A stretch of DNA of 64,000 bases. It comes from Longitalea luteola. GTDB lineage: Bacteria; Bacteroidota; Bacteroidia; Chitinophagales; Chitinophagaceae. The notes under the pieces are model-generated. The model was not told the origin of the DNA. It saw nothing but the letters and a program-made list of their open reading frames with translations, and made no database searches. The DNA lies in NCBI RefSeq assembly GCF_017356035.1, contig NZ_JAFIQX010000002.1:868001-932000 (forward strand), written 5' to 3'. The translations under genes and the position numbers were made by a program. This document shows positions 1-8,911 of this stretch, one piece after another (the first letter of the stretch is position 1; each line of letters starts with the position of its first letter).

Positions 1-2
1 GC

Positions 3-515
3 TTTGGAATTAAATCTCGCCTCGAATACTATACGGCCGATACATTGCAGAAGATCATCCAGCGTTCAGCCGGCATTCTGGGCACAAAAATAACGTCTGA
101 TGCAGCCGCTGAAATTGCGCGGCGCAGCCGCGGCACGCCACGTATTGCCAATGGCCTCTTGCGCCGCATGCGCGATTTTGCGCAGGTATTGGGAAATGGC
201 GTTATTGACCTGGGCATAACGCAACATGGTTTAAAGGCATTGAATGTTGATGAGCATGGACTGGATGAAATGGATAACCGCATCCTGCTTACCATCGTTG
301 ATAAGTTCAAGGGCGGACCCGTTGGCATTACCACGATTGCTACGGCCGTAGGTGAAGAAACCGGCACGTTGGAAGAAGTGTATGAGCCTTTTTTGATTCA
401 GGAGGGCTTTTTAAAACGCACACCGCGTGGCCGTGAGGCAACCCATAAAGCGTATGCTCATTTGGGCAGAATAGCACCCGGAGCCGGAGGAGCCAATTTG
501 TTGTTTGAAGGCTGA
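3..515 (+). CDS. ruvB: RuvB Holliday junction DNA helicase, C-terminal part (5' end outside window)
   Basis: RuvB is the hexameric AAA+ motor that drives Holliday junction branch migration with RuvA. The reading frame is open from base 3, so the P-loop half lies upstream of the window. What remains is the AAA+ lid, with the sensor-2 like stretch RRSRGTPRIANGLLRRMRDF, and the C-terminal winged-helix domain with LDEMDNRILLTIVDKF and GGPVG, ending in RTPRGREATHKAYAHLG. These are diagnostic of RuvB. The stop codon TGA at 513-515 lies inside the first unit of a GGCTGAA tandem array, and the residues after the conserved end (GGANLLFEG) are a short variable tail. Family assignment is secure; only the partial state is a limit. 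Confidence 0.96.
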   Translation, partial: FGIKSRLEYYTADTLQKIIQRSAGILGTKITSDAAAEIARRSRGTPRIANGLLRRMRDFAQVLGNGVIDLGITQHGLKALNVDEHGLDEMDNRILLTIVDKFKGGPVGITTIATAVGEETGTLEEVYEPFLIQEGFLKRTPRGREATHKAYAHLGRIAPGAGGANLLFEG

Positions 516-551
516 AGGCTGAAGGCTGAAGGCTGAAGGCTGAAGGCTGAA
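510..551. repeat. Tandem heptamer array, GGCTGAA x6
   Basis: Six perfect copies of GGCTGAA follow one another, beginning inside the last ruvB codons; the ruvB stop TGA is part of the first unit. The array is of slippage-prone microsatellite type. It is the cleanest member of a set of heptamer arrays found between genes through the window. Confidence 0.97.
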
Positions 552-600
552 AAATTTCGGGTTTGCAAGATAGGTTGTTAATCTTAAAGTTCGCGAGCTG

Positions 601-660
601 TTCACGATTGTCGATTCACGATTGTCGATTGATTGCCGATTGTCGATTGACGATTCACGA
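601..660. repeat. Degenerate heptamer array, TTCACGA/TTGTCGA type
   Basis: Eight 7-bp units of the form TTnnCGA (TTCACGA, TTGTCGA, TTGCCGA, TTGACGA) run end to end with one 4-bp interruption at 629-632. The same family makes up the large array near 13.95-14.22 kb and appears inside the ABC ATPase gene near 14.7 kb. Confidence 0.9.
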
Positions 661-665
661 TAATG

Positions 666-697
666 AAAAAGCTGTGTATTGAAATACACAGCTTTTT
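666..697. terminator. Bidirectional terminator between ruvB and the response regulator gene
   Basis: A perfect 15-bp inverted repeat, AAAAAGCTGTGTATT / AATACACAGCTTTTT with a 2-nt centre, has A and T runs on both sides. It can terminate ruvB rightward and the response regulator leftward. Confidence 0.9.
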
Positions 698-739
698 TAT
701 TAAAACGGTATGATGTAAAACTGTAAACGGTTCTGAGGG

Positions 740-1441
740 TTACGCCACCGGAACTACCAGGCGGAAGCCATTACCGTGAATGTTCACGATCTCAATGCTG
801 TCATCGTCTTTCAGGTATTTGCGTAGTTTGGCAATATACACATCCATACTGCGGCCATTGAAATACGTATCGCTGCCCCAGATCTTTTTGAGGGCCTGCT
901 CACGGGGTAACAGGTCGTTCATATGCTCGCAGAGCATCTTCAACAACTCGTTTTCCTTGGGCGATAATGTTTGTGTTTTACCGCTGTGGCTCAGTTCGCG
1001 TAATTTGGGGTTGAAGTGATAATCGCCCAGGTCGTATTCCTTGTTCTCCTGTTCTTTATTCACTTCTTCATTCCTTTTCAAAATAGCTTTTATTTTCAGC
1101 AACAGTACCTCGCTGTCAAAAGGCTTGGTAATGTAATCATCGGCGCCGAGTTTATAACCCTGAATGATATCTTCCTTCATGGTTTTGGCGCTGAGGAAAA
1201 ATAATGGGATATCGGGATCCACATCACGGATCTCTTCCGCCAGGGTGAACCCATCCATATGGGGCATCATTATATCCAGCAGGCAAAGATCAAATCTTTC
1301 GCGTTGAAAAGCGGCGAGGCCAAGGCGACCGTCACGTTCCAGCGTCACATCAAAATCATTCAATTCCAGGTAATTCTTCAACACCATTCCCAGGTTCTGG
1401 TCGTCCTCGCATAATAAAATTTTGGGTTTCTTTCCTTCCAT
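740..1441 (-). CDS. OmpR/PhoB-family response regulator, RprY-like
   Basis: DNA-binding response regulator of 233 aa. The N-terminal receiver has the acidic pocket E12/D13/D14, phosphoacceptor D56 in LLDIMMP and the conserved Lys in DDYITKPF near 108. The C-terminal winged helix (about 135-230) has LSPKENELLKMLCEH, RSMDVYIAKLRKYL and IHGNGFRLVVP, typical of OmpR-type effectors. It resembles RprY of Bacteroides, which normally pairs with the histidine kinase RprX; no kinase is adjacent here, so the partner is unknown. A weak upstream -7 candidate, TAACTTTA, lies on the minus strand near 1475. The regulator family is certain; the RprY orthology is inferred. Confidence 0.9.
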   Translation of the reverse strand: MEGKKPKILLCEDDQNLGMVLKNYLELNDFDVTLERDGRLGLAAFQRERFDLCLLDIMMPHMDGFTLAEEIRDVDPDIPLFFLSAKTMKEDIIQGYKLGADDYITKPFDSEVLLLKIKAILKRNEEVNKEQENKEYDLGDYHFNPKLRELSHSGKTQTLSPKENELLKMLCEHMNDLLPREQALKKIWGSDTYFNGRSMDVYIAKLRKYLKDDDSIEIVNIHGNGFRLVVPVA

Positions 1442-1604
1442 TGTGATGTAGATTTAGTTCGATAGTGTAAATAAAGTTAAATCATTTGCTATAACCGGCA
1501 ATAACCGTGTAATTTTTTGTTAATAATCCCTGTTAACAGGTTGAAAGGCAAATAAACAGTATGAACAGTTAATTGGTTAATTTTACATCTTTAATTATGG
1601 TCAT

Positions 1605-1976
1605 ATGCGTTTGACAACTGATAACAAATTCAAGAAACTTATTGTCATTGGTGACAGAGTACTGATCCGCCCAGCTAAACCAAATGAACGTACAGAAACC
1701 GGCTTGTACCTGCCGCCCGGCGTAGGGGAACGGGAAAAAGTGCAACAGGGTTATGTAATTAAAACCGGCCCTGGTTACGCCATTCCGCTGCCGGTAGAAG
1801 ATGAATCCTGGAAAAGCAGCGAAGAACAGGTTAAATATGTTCCGTTACAGGCTAAAGAAGGCGATCTGGCGATCTTTTTATTAAGCGGGGCTACTGAAGT
1901 GCTGTACGAAAATGACAAGTATTACATCGTTCCGCAAAGTGCTATTTTGATGCTGGAAAGGGAAGAGGACATCTAG
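1605..1976 (+). CDS. Stand-alone GroES-like (Cpn10 fold) co-chaperone family protein
   Basis: A 123-aa protein with the Cpn10 start VIGDRVLIRPAKPNERTETGLYLPPG, covering the first strand and the mobile-loop region, followed by a glycine-containing GYVIKTGPG strand and a C-terminal VLYENDKYYIVPQSAIL close to the GroES end. It is longer than canonical GroES (about 95 aa) because of an insert around PVEDESWKSSEEQVKYVPLQ. No groEL is adjacent, whereas the usual groES is in a groESL operon. It may therefore be a second, atypical co-chaperone whose client or partner is unknown. The gene is monocistronic by appearance and is followed by a hairpin terminator. Confidence 0.8.
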   Translation: MRLTTDNKFKKLIVIGDRVLIRPAKPNERTETGLYLPPGVGEREKVQQGYVIKTGPGYAIPLPVEDESWKSSEEQVKYVPLQAKEGDLAIFLLSGATEVLYENDKYYIVPQSAILMLEREEDI

Positions 1977-2360
1977 GGTCAATGTGGTAATCCTGCAAAG
2001 CGGGACAAGTTGTGATAATATGCTAAAGAGATAATGCTTTCCCCGTATACGCTCAATAGCTGGCCCTGAAAATGGCGTCACCTACTTACAAAATATCAAG
2101 AGTCGTTTGCCGCCTGGCAGGCGGCTCTTTTTATTTGTTAGAAAATTTATGAGCGTTCTTCATGCCTGCAGCAAGACCCGGACAAAACCGGCGCCCGGTA
2201 AACGGCAAACAAATAACCGGTCCCTGTTAATTCCTTTATTTTCAGGGTTATATGCGTCTATTTTCGATGGGGCCACACTTTCAGGAAAAAGATCATCTGT
2301 GGCTGGCCAGGGCTTGTCGATTCCGGGTAAACCTGTATCTTTCTGCCATAAAATTCAAAT
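1977..2360. other. Gap between the GroES-like gene and the HerA-like ATPase gene
   Basis: Apart from the terminator at 2109-2136 I see no gene here. An open frame at 2107-2391 has no family resemblance, overlaps the terminator and the next start, and is treated as chance. Confidence 0.6.
2109..2136 (+). terminator. Rho-independent terminator after the GroES-like gene
   Basis: GCCGCC-TGGCA-GGCGGC hairpin (2109-2125) followed by TCTTTTTATTT. Confidence 0.8.
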
Positions 2361-3935
2361 ATGCCTAATAAAGATGCATTTGTTCAGTTAATAAACGATA
2401 ATTATACATTTAAAGGAGAATCTTTTCGCATAGGTACAGCAGTATTGGCGAGAGAAGTGGCAACAGAAGCTGTTATAAGCATTCCTTTGAGAACCATGAA
2501 CCGGCATGGTTTGATCGCCGGGGCAACCGGTACCGGTAAAACCAAGACCCTGCAACTGATCTCAGAAGCACTGAGCGATGCCAGTGTACCGGTGTTACTG
2601 ATGGATATCAAAGGCGACCTGAGTGGCATAGCGGCTGCGGGCACCGAAAATAGTAATATCAAAGAACGCCTGTCGAAGATCGGCGGCGACTATAAACCCG
2701 CTGGTTTTCCCGTAGAGCTGATGACGTTGAGCAATGAAAAAGGCGTTCGCCTGCGGGCTACTGTAAGTGAGTTCGGTCCCATCCTTTTATCCAAGATCCT
2801 CGATCTCAACAATACCCAGGAGGGCATCGTTTCATTGATCTTCAAATATTGCGACGATCATAAAATGCCCCTGCTCGATCTGAAGGATTTTACCAAAGTA
2901 ATACAATACATAAGCAACGAAGGCAAGAAAGAAATAGAACAGACATACGGAAAGATCGCTACTACCAGCACCGGCACTATTTTGCGTAAGGTAATTGAAT
3001 TGCAGCAACAGGGCGCCGATCAGTTCTTTGGCGAACCTTCTTTTGAGATTGACGATCTCATGCGTATTGCTGATGATGGCCGTGGCATTATCAATGTGCT
3101 GCGGGTAACAGATATGCAGAATCGTCCCAAGCTCTTTTCAACCTTCATGTTGCAAATGCTGGCGGAACTGTATGCTACCTTACCTGAAGCCGGTGATATT
3201 GACAAACCCAAACTGGTACTGTTCATCGACGAAGCGCACCTCGTGTTTCAGGAAGCAACCGATGCTTTGTTACAACAAATAGAAACAGTTATAAAACTGA
3301 TACGGTCAAAAGGCGTAGGTATTTTCTTTTGTACGCAGAACCCGCAGGATGTTCCGGCCGCTATATTAAGCCAGTTGGGGTTGAAAGTACAGCATGCCTT
3401 ACGTGCTTTCACGGCAGCTGATAGAAAGACCATTAAACAGGCTGCTGAGAACTATCCCGAGACGGAATATTATAAAACAGATGAATTGCTGACCCAGCTG
3501 GGGATAGGCGAGGCGCTCGTTACAGCCCTGAACGAAAAAGGTATTCCAACTCCATTGGTGCATACCATGCTTGTGCCGCCCCGTTCGCGCATGGATGTGT
3601 TGTCTGAAACAGAAATAGATAACCTGGTGAATCAATCGAAGCTGGTAAAAAAGTATGCTGAAACCGACGATCGCGAAAGCGCTTGCGAAATATTAACGGC
3701 CAAACTGGAAGAAGCAGCCCAGCGTTCCGCCCAACAGGAAGAAGAAAAGAAAACCAGCAAAGCTTCCAGAACATCCCAGAAGGAAGAAAAGTCAACACTG
3801 GAAAAGGTGTTGGAAAGCCCGGTTACCAAACAAATAGGACGTACTGCCGCCAATGTTATAACCCGTAGTTTGCTGGGAGCATTGGGCCTGGGTGGCAAGA
3901 GTTCGTCTCGCAGAAAATCGAACAGCTGGTTTTAA
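2361..3935 (+). CDS. HerA/FtsK-like P-loop ATPase of the DUF853 (YjgR) family
   Basis: A 524-aa predicted ATPase. It has Walker A GATGTGKT at 54-61, a Walker B LVLFIDEAH with D290/E291, a downstream FFCTQNPQDVP sensor-type segment and a conserved LKVQHALRAFTAADRKTIKQAA block, all as in DUF853 proteins such as E. coli YjgR. The last 100 residues are Glu/Lys/Ser-rich (RSAQQEEEKKTSKASRTS) and end in a Gly/Ser/Arg tail. HerA-family proteins are hexameric DNA translocases, but the cellular role of the DUF853 branch is not established. There is no nuclease partner (NurA, SIR2, DUF4297) next to it, so a defence role is not supported. Confidence 0.9.
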   Translation: MPNKDAFVQLINDNYTFKGESFRIGTAVLAREVATEAVISIPLRTMNRHGLIAGATGTGKTKTLQLISEALSDASVPVLLMDIKGDLSGIAAAGTENSNIKERLSKIGGDYKPAGFPVELMTLSNEKGVRLRATVSEFGPILLSKILDLNNTQEGIVSLIFKYCDDHKMPLLDLKDFTKVIQYISNEGKKEIEQTYGKIATTSTGTILRKVIELQQQGADQFFGEPSFEIDDLMRIADDGRGIINVLRVTDMQNRPKLFSTFMLQMLAELYATLPEAGDIDKPKLVLFIDEAHLVFQEATDALLQQIETVIKLIRSKGVGIFFCTQNPQDVPAAILSQLGLKVQHALRAFTAADRKTIKQAAENYPETEYYKTDELLTQLGIGEALVTALNEKGIPTPLVHTMLVPPRSRMDVLSETEIDNLVNQSKLVKKYAETDDRESACEILTAKLEEAAQRSAQQEEEKKTSKASRTSQKEEKSTLEKVLESPVTKQIGRTAANVITRSLLGALGLGGKSSSRRKSNSWF

Positions 3936-4042
3936 TAAGGCTGATTTGCAGCAATCAAACCCTATCATCTATTGTTAACTGTTCCCAACCACAGGCGCTT
4001 CGAATGCCCGGGAACCTGATTTTTTAACCTAAAACAATAAGT

Positions 4043-4606
4043 ATGAAGAAGGTGTTTTTATTGCTTGCAGTTACAGCAGCTGTTTTTACCGCTTGTGATA
4101 CCAATACCACACAATCCGGCAGGGAAGGAGCAGAAGGTGCAGGTACAGATACTGCCATGGCTGCCAACGCTGATAACAAGGAAGAACGCAACAAAAAAGT
4201 GGTTCAGGCCAGTATGGAAGCCATGATATCGAGAAATGTAGACCAGGCTTTTAAGGATGTTGCGCCTGATGCTGTGGAGTATGGTGATGGCAGTATGCCC
4301 CCTACCAGAGGAAAGGACAGCATCATGAACATGGTGAAAGGATGGGTGAATGCCTTTCCTGATAACAAAGGTGAAAACCTTACCTATGTGGCTGATGGCG
4401 ACTGGGTGATGGTTTGGGGTGATTGGTCTGGCACATTCAAAAATGATTTTATGGGAATGAAGGCTACCAACAAATCGTACAAATTGAAGGATGTGGACAT
4501 ATTCAAATTGAATGATGCAGGTCAGATCATTGAACACCACAATATTCAATCGCCCAATACCATGATGTCGCAGATTGGCGCTAAACCTGCAAAGAAAACC
4601 AATTGA
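4043..4606 (+). CDS. Lipoprotein with an NTF2/SnoaL-like domain
   Basis: A 187-aa predicted lipoprotein. The N-terminus MKKVFLLLAVTAAVFTAC is a type II signal with lipobox TAC and lipidated C18, followed by an unstructured Ser/Gly/Ala/Glu linker. Residues from about 50 to 180 fit the SnoaL-like NTF2 fold: a helix with a NVDQAF-type motif, a GKDSI loop, then paired strands with WVMVWGDWSGTF and the closing DVDIFKLNDAGQIIEHHNIQSP. Such domains bind small hydrophobic ligands or act as hydrolases, but the ligand cannot be predicted. It is monocistronic in appearance. Confidence 0.8.
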   Translation: MKKVFLLLAVTAAVFTACDTNTTQSGREGAEGAGTDTAMAANADNKEERNKKVVQASMEAMISRNVDQAFKDVAPDAVEYGDGSMPPTRGKDSIMNMVKGWVNAFPDNKGENLTYVADGDWVMVWGDWSGTFKNDFMGMKATNKSYKLKDVDIFKLNDAGQIIEHHNIQSPNTMMSQIGAKPAKKTN

Positions 4607-4702
4607 CAATTTGCAATCAGCAAATGGAATGAACGACCTGTTAGGTGGACGTTGGTTTCTTGAACGTTGAGTAAGTCAAGGCCCGCCTGGCAGGTCGTAA
4701 TT

Positions 4703-6604
4703 CTAAGCAGGTCTTACCAAGCCCTCTTTATCTACATAGATCCTGTTCTCACTTTGTAAGAAGTCGAGCACCTTGTACAGCTTCTCTTTTTTTATCCCGG
4801 GCAATTGTTGGGGTAATAGCTCACTGGCCACCGGCTGCTGATTAATAAGTGTAAAAATTGATTGGGAAATCTTTTCGAATTCCGTGTTGGAAAGGCCATG
4901 GCTTTTCCGTTGCAGACAAACATCGCAAATGCCACAGGCATTTGTTTGCTGGTCACCAAAATAAGCAGCAATATATTGACTGCGGCAAGTGGCGCCGTCA
5001 CTAATATATTTTATCATCCGGTGAATGCGCTCGATGAACTGTTGCTTTCTTTTTTCATAACCGGTCATATCGATACGCAGGGTAGCTGCTTTTACCCGGT
5101 TCAACATTACATATAACTGGGGACTGTCCTTCCGGGGAATATATTCAATGATGCCATTGCCATGCAGTCTTTTCAGATCGAGGATGATGTCGGCTTCTTC
5201 CTGGCGCAGCAACCGGGCAATGCTTTTTTCGTGAATATTTACCGGCATGTCGAAAATACCTTCGTAGGTTCTTAGCAGTGTTTTTATCAGCGGCTCCAGT
5301 TTGGGGTGATCTTTTTCAAACTGGTACAGCCATGATTTACCCGTTATGAACTGGATGCGGGCGGGTAAAAAGATCTGTTCTGCATAAGACACCCAGCCTT
5401 CCTGCTCAAGGGCTTTAATGGCATAAATGGCAAGATGTACATCCAGTTGGAACTTCTTTATAAAGTCAGTGAAATCGAAATTGTAATAATTGCCTTCACC
5501 TGAACCGCCGGGTATTTGCAGGTAGTTCATCAATGCTTCGTATACCTGCCTGATACTTTCCAGCGAAGGAAAGCGGATATCAGGCAGCAATTGCAGTTCG
5601 TGCAGTTCTTTACTATCGTACAATAATACTGCATATGATTTTTTTTCATCGCGGCCGGCGCGTCCTGCTTCCTGGTAATAGTTTTCAAGGCAATCCGGTA
5701 CGTCGGCATGAATCACTACCCGTACATCGGGTTTGTCGATGCCCATGCCGAAAGCGTTGGTGCAAACGATGGTGCGCACTGAATTATTGATCCAGTCGGC
5801 CTGCTTGCGCATCCGGACTTCCTGTGGCAAACCAGCATGATAAAAATCTGCCTTGATGCCATGCATGTTGAGCAGATCGCTGAACTCCTTGGTGCGCTTG
5901 CGGGTTTTACAGTAAACGAGACTGCTTCCATTCACCTTTTGTAAGATCTCTGTGATCTTGTTGATCTTTGAATCCACCGTGAACACACTGTATGACAGGT
6001 TGGGCCGTTCAAACGAGCGGCTGAATACAGCATGATCTTTAAATTGCAGTTTATCACAAATGTCCTTTTGTACGATCGGTGTGGCCGAGGCGGTAAGCGC
6101 GAGTATGGGAATGCGAGGTAATTCCTCGCGTAAGGCAGCAATGCGCAGGTAAGGCGGTCTGAAATCGTAACCCCATTGAGAGATACAATGTGCTTCATCA
6201 ACGGCAATGAGATTGATGTCAAGAGCAGGCAGAAATTCCTGGAATAATTTTGTTTCTAACCGTTCGGGTGAAACGTACAAAAATTTACAATTACTGTTTG
6301 TGGCAAGTTTCAAAATATTGATCACTTCTTTGCGACCCATGCCCGAATAGATCGCAAATGCGGTAATACCTTTTTTACGCAGGTTGTCTACCTGGTCTTT
6401 CATCAAAGCAATTAAGGGACTGATCACAAGGCATAAGCCTTCCTGCGCCATGGCCGGCACCTGGAAGCAAATTGATTTTCCACCACCCGTAGCCATGAGC
6501 GCGAGGGTATCCTTGCCAGCCAGCACAGACTTTACGATCTCTTCCTGCAGTGGCCGGAAGGAATCGTAGCCCCAGTATTGTTTCAGTGTGTGGTGGATAT
6601 TCAT
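4703..6604 (-). CDS. recQ: ATP-dependent DNA helicase RecQ
   Basis: A 633-aa RecQ-family 3'-5' DNA helicase. The start has the RecQ-specific motif 0 (YWGYDSFRPLQEEIV), then Walker A ATGGGKS at 38-44, the DEAH box at 135-138 within VDEAHCISQWGYDFRP, and motif VI YYQEAGRAGRD. The RecQ-Ct zinc site is visible as a CRSQYIAAYF helix with CGICDVC near the C-terminus. The protein stops after the winged-helix region, so the HRDC domain of E. coli RecQ is absent. Its start is 45 nt downstream of the copper ATPase stop on the same strand, so the two may be co-transcribed, though no functional link is expected. Confidence 0.95.
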   Translation of the reverse strand: MNIHHTLKQYWGYDSFRPLQEEIVKSVLAGKDTLALMATGGGKSICFQVPAMAQEGLCLVISPLIALMKDQVDNLRKKGITAFAIYSGMGRKEVINILKLATNSNCKFLYVSPERLETKLFQEFLPALDINLIAVDEAHCISQWGYDFRPPYLRIAALREELPRIPILALTASATPIVQKDICDKLQFKDHAVFSRSFERPNLSYSVFTVDSKINKITEILQKVNGSSLVYCKTRKRTKEFSDLLNMHGIKADFYHAGLPQEVRMRKQADWINNSVRTIVCTNAFGMGIDKPDVRVVIHADVPDCLENYYQEAGRAGRDEKKSYAVLLYDSKELHELQLLPDIRFPSLESIRQVYEALMNYLQIPGGSGEGNYYNFDFTDFIKKFQLDVHLAIYAIKALEQEGWVSYAEQIFLPARIQFITGKSWLYQFEKDHPKLEPLIKTLLRTYEGIFDMPVNIHEKSIARLLRQEEADIILDLKRLHGNGIIEYIPRKDSPQLYVMLNRVKAATLRIDMTGYEKRKQQFIERIHRMIKYISDGATCRSQYIAAYFGDQQTNACGICDVCLQRKSHGLSNTEFEKISQSIFTLINQQPVASELLPQQLPGIKKEKLYKVLDFLQSENRIYVDKEGLVRPA

Positions 6605-6649
6605 TCTGTAATTGGTGAATCGGTTGTCGTTGGTTAAGCACCTTACACG

Positions 6650-8776
6650 TCAAGCTACCTTCTTAACAAACAGCCGGACAGAATTAACCGCCAACACCAC
6701 ATCACTCAACCCCATTACCAACGCACCGAAGGTGGGTGTTAACAATCCGAAGGCAGCTACAGGAATAGCAACGATATTATAAATAAACGCCCAGAAAAGA
6801 TTCTGTTTGATGGTGAGAAAGGTATGCCGGCCCAAACCGAGTGCAAGCGGCAGATTCCTGATGCCACTGTTCATCAATACTACATCAGCAGTTTGCACAG
6901 CGATTTGCGATGCTTCGCTCAATGAAATACCAATGGTGGCTTTTGCCAGTGCCGGTGCATCATTGATTCCATCCCCTACCATGGCAGTTGGTCCCTGCAG
7001 GGTGAGATCCTCAATAACGGCCAGTTTTTCTTCCGGCTTTTTTTCTGCTATTACTTCATCAATGCCTAGCAAGTTGGCCAACTGGCGGCATTTGCTCAAG
7101 CGGTCGCCGCTCAGGAGAACAGTGCGAACATTGCGATGGCGCAGGTATTGCACAATGGAGATGGCTTCGGGCCGTACTTCATCTTTTACGTCTATCCAGC
7201 CCAGTAACTGATCGTTCTTAAGAATATAAACGTTGTGCGAATCGTCGGTGGTTAAGGCCATCGCCGTTTCAAACGAACCGGCAACGTAGCGGTCGCCGGA
7301 AGCAGTGGTTGCTATCATCCCGATGCCTTTTTTCTCTTCTACTTTTGTCCAACGGATAGCGTCTTTTCGTTTCCAGCTGGCTGTTATACATTGAGCGATG
7401 GGGTGATTGGAATATTTTTCCAATGAGAAGGCAATATGTTTGAATTCATCAGGATTCACAACTGCTGAAACCACTTCGTAATTCGCCAGTTCGAACCGGC
7501 CGGTCGTGAGGGTGCCTGTTTTATCAAACACTACCTGTTTAATGGTCCTGAATAATTCAAGGCTTTTGGCATTGCGAAAGAGAACACCGTTCCTGGCCGC
7601 CCGGCCCAGTCCAACCGCAATAGCCGCAGGCGTTGCCAATCCCATGGCGCAGGGGCAGGCAATCACCAGGATAGCTATGCATCGCATAAAGGCCATGGTA
7701 AAGTCGTGCAGCAGGAGATAGTTCGCAATAAAGGCTATTACGGCTATGGCCAGCACTACTGGTACAAAGATGGCACTGATCTTATCGGCCAGTTGTTGTA
7801 CGGGCGGCTTTTCGCTTTGTGCCTGTTTAACGAGGTTGATGATATTGGCCAGTACGGAATCTTTCGATTCGGAAGTGACCTGGGCTCTTACGATTCCATC
7901 TATGATAATACTCCCACCTATAAGTTTGTCTTTTCCTTTTTTTGTGATGGGCAGGCTTTCACCGGTAATGATGGATTCGTTTACAGTTGCATCGCCGGTC
8001 AATATTTTACAATCAGCCGGTACCTGTTCTCCGCTTTTAATCAAAATAAGGTCACCGCTGCGCAGATGGGTGTTTTCTATAGGGAAAATGATCTCCTGGT
8101 GGTTTTCGTCAAAGGCAATCATATTGGCCATTACTTTTTGCGATCTGGCCAGGCTGTTCAATGCCCGTTGCGTTGATTGAATGGAAGCGTCTTCGAGAAA
8201 ATTACCCAGGAATACCAGGGTTATGATGGAGGCCGTGGTCTCAAAAAACAGGAATTGCGGTCCCAGGTTCAGCAGGGCGCCGGTAAGGCTGTAAACGAAG
8301 GCGGCGGTAGCGCCAATCGCTATCAGCACATTCATGTTGGGCATGCGGTTGCGGATGCTTTTAATCGCACTGCGGCCGAAAAAGTCCATACCCACCACAA
8401 AAACAGGTAAACAAAGGCCCAGCTGTACCCAGGGATTCATGAGCCAATGTATATGAACCCATTTATCGAGCATATGCAGCATCAGGGGCAGCGTAAATAC
8501 CAGGCAGAACAGGAAGCGCTGTTTGTGCGAAGTAAATAACCTTTTGCCTTGTTTGGCAGGCTGTGATCCGTCGGTTTGGACGGTATAGCCGAGCGATTCT
8601 ATGCCTTCGAGGAGCTGTTGTTCATTTTTGCTATTGATATCGAAACTCACTTCACCCCCCATCAGGTTTACCTTTACGTTTTCCATGCCTTCGCTGGTGA
8701 GGTATTGCTGCACGGTCAGCGCGCAATTTGAACAGGTCATTCCGTCTACTTTCCAATTCACTTTTTTCATGTACAT
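6650..8776 (-). CDS. copA: Heavy-metal (copper-type) P1B ATPase
   Basis: A 708-aa heavy-metal-translocating P-type ATPase with one N-terminal HMA domain carrying the metal site GMTCSNCA (Cys at 15 and 18). The membrane metal site is CPC at 374-376, typical of Cu(I) exporters, the phosphorylated Asp is D418 in DKTGTLT, and the hinge motif is GDGINDAPALA. The family exports Cu+ or Ag+ from the cytoplasm, or supplies copper to periplasmic enzymes. No CopZ, CueR or CsoR gene lies beside it. Translation may start at the first ATG or at the third codon (MKKVNWKVDGM). A -7 box CAAATTTA (minus-strand TAAATTTG) is at 8796-8803. Confidence 0.92.
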   Translation of the reverse strand: MYMKKVNWKVDGMTCSNCALTVQQYLTSEGMENVKVNLMGGEVSFDINSKNEQQLLEGIESLGYTVQTDGSQPAKQGKRLFTSHKQRFLFCLVFTLPLMLHMLDKWVHIHWLMNPWVQLGLCLPVFVVGMDFFGRSAIKSIRNRMPNMNVLIAIGATAAFVYSLTGALLNLGPQFLFFETTASIITLVFLGNFLEDASIQSTQRALNSLARSQKVMANMIAFDENHQEIIFPIENTHLRSGDLILIKSGEQVPADCKILTGDATVNESIITGESLPITKKGKDKLIGGSIIIDGIVRAQVTSESKDSVLANIINLVKQAQSEKPPVQQLADKISAIFVPVVLAIAVIAFIANYLLLHDFTMAFMRCIAILVIACPCAMGLATPAAIAVGLGRAARNGVLFRNAKSLELFRTIKQVVFDKTGTLTTGRFELANYEVVSAVVNPDEFKHIAFSLEKYSNHPIAQCITASWKRKDAIRWTKVEEKKGIGMIATTASGDRYVAGSFETAMALTTDDSHNVYILKNDQLLGWIDVKDEVRPEAISIVQYLRHRNVRTVLLSGDRLSKCRQLANLLGIDEVIAEKKPEEKLAVIEDLTLQGPTAMVGDGINDAPALAKATIGISLSEASQIAVQTADVVLMNSGIRNLPLALGLGRHTFLTIKQNLFWAFIYNIVAIPVAAFGLLTPTFGALVMGLSDVVLAVNSVRLFVKKVA

Positions 8777-8795
8777 CCATGGGGTTGAGTGTTTG

Positions 8796-8803
8796 CAAAT
8801 TTA
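8796..8803 (-). promoter_or_regulatory. -7 box before the copper ATPase gene
   Basis: Minus-strand TAAATTTG matches the Bacteroidota -7 consensus TAnnTTTG, 19 nt before the start. I see no clear -33 TTG at the usual distance. Confidence 0.5.
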
Positions 8804-8896
8804 CCGCTCAATGCGCTAATGTACCCGGCCTGAGAGGAATAATATGTCCACCGGGTTGCAATTTTAACTTAAATATGTCGTTCCGCCCTATGATAT

Positions 8897-8904
8897 TATC
8901 TTTG
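8897..8904 (+). promoter_or_regulatory. -7 box placed 7 nt before the tsaE start codon
   Basis: TATCTTTG matches TAnnTTTG. The tsaE ATG follows after 7 nt, so transcription would start at or almost at the start codon. Confidence 0.5.
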
Positions 8905-8911
8905 CGTCTTT

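Noticed and set aside
2107-2391. 94-aa frame before the HerA-like ATPase
   Set aside because: It begins on the terminator and runs into the next gene in another frame, with no protein-like pattern.
2361-3935. HerA-like ATPase as part of an anti-phage system
   Set aside because: No nuclease, SIR2 or other partner next to it; the sequence is of the housekeeping-like DUF853 family.
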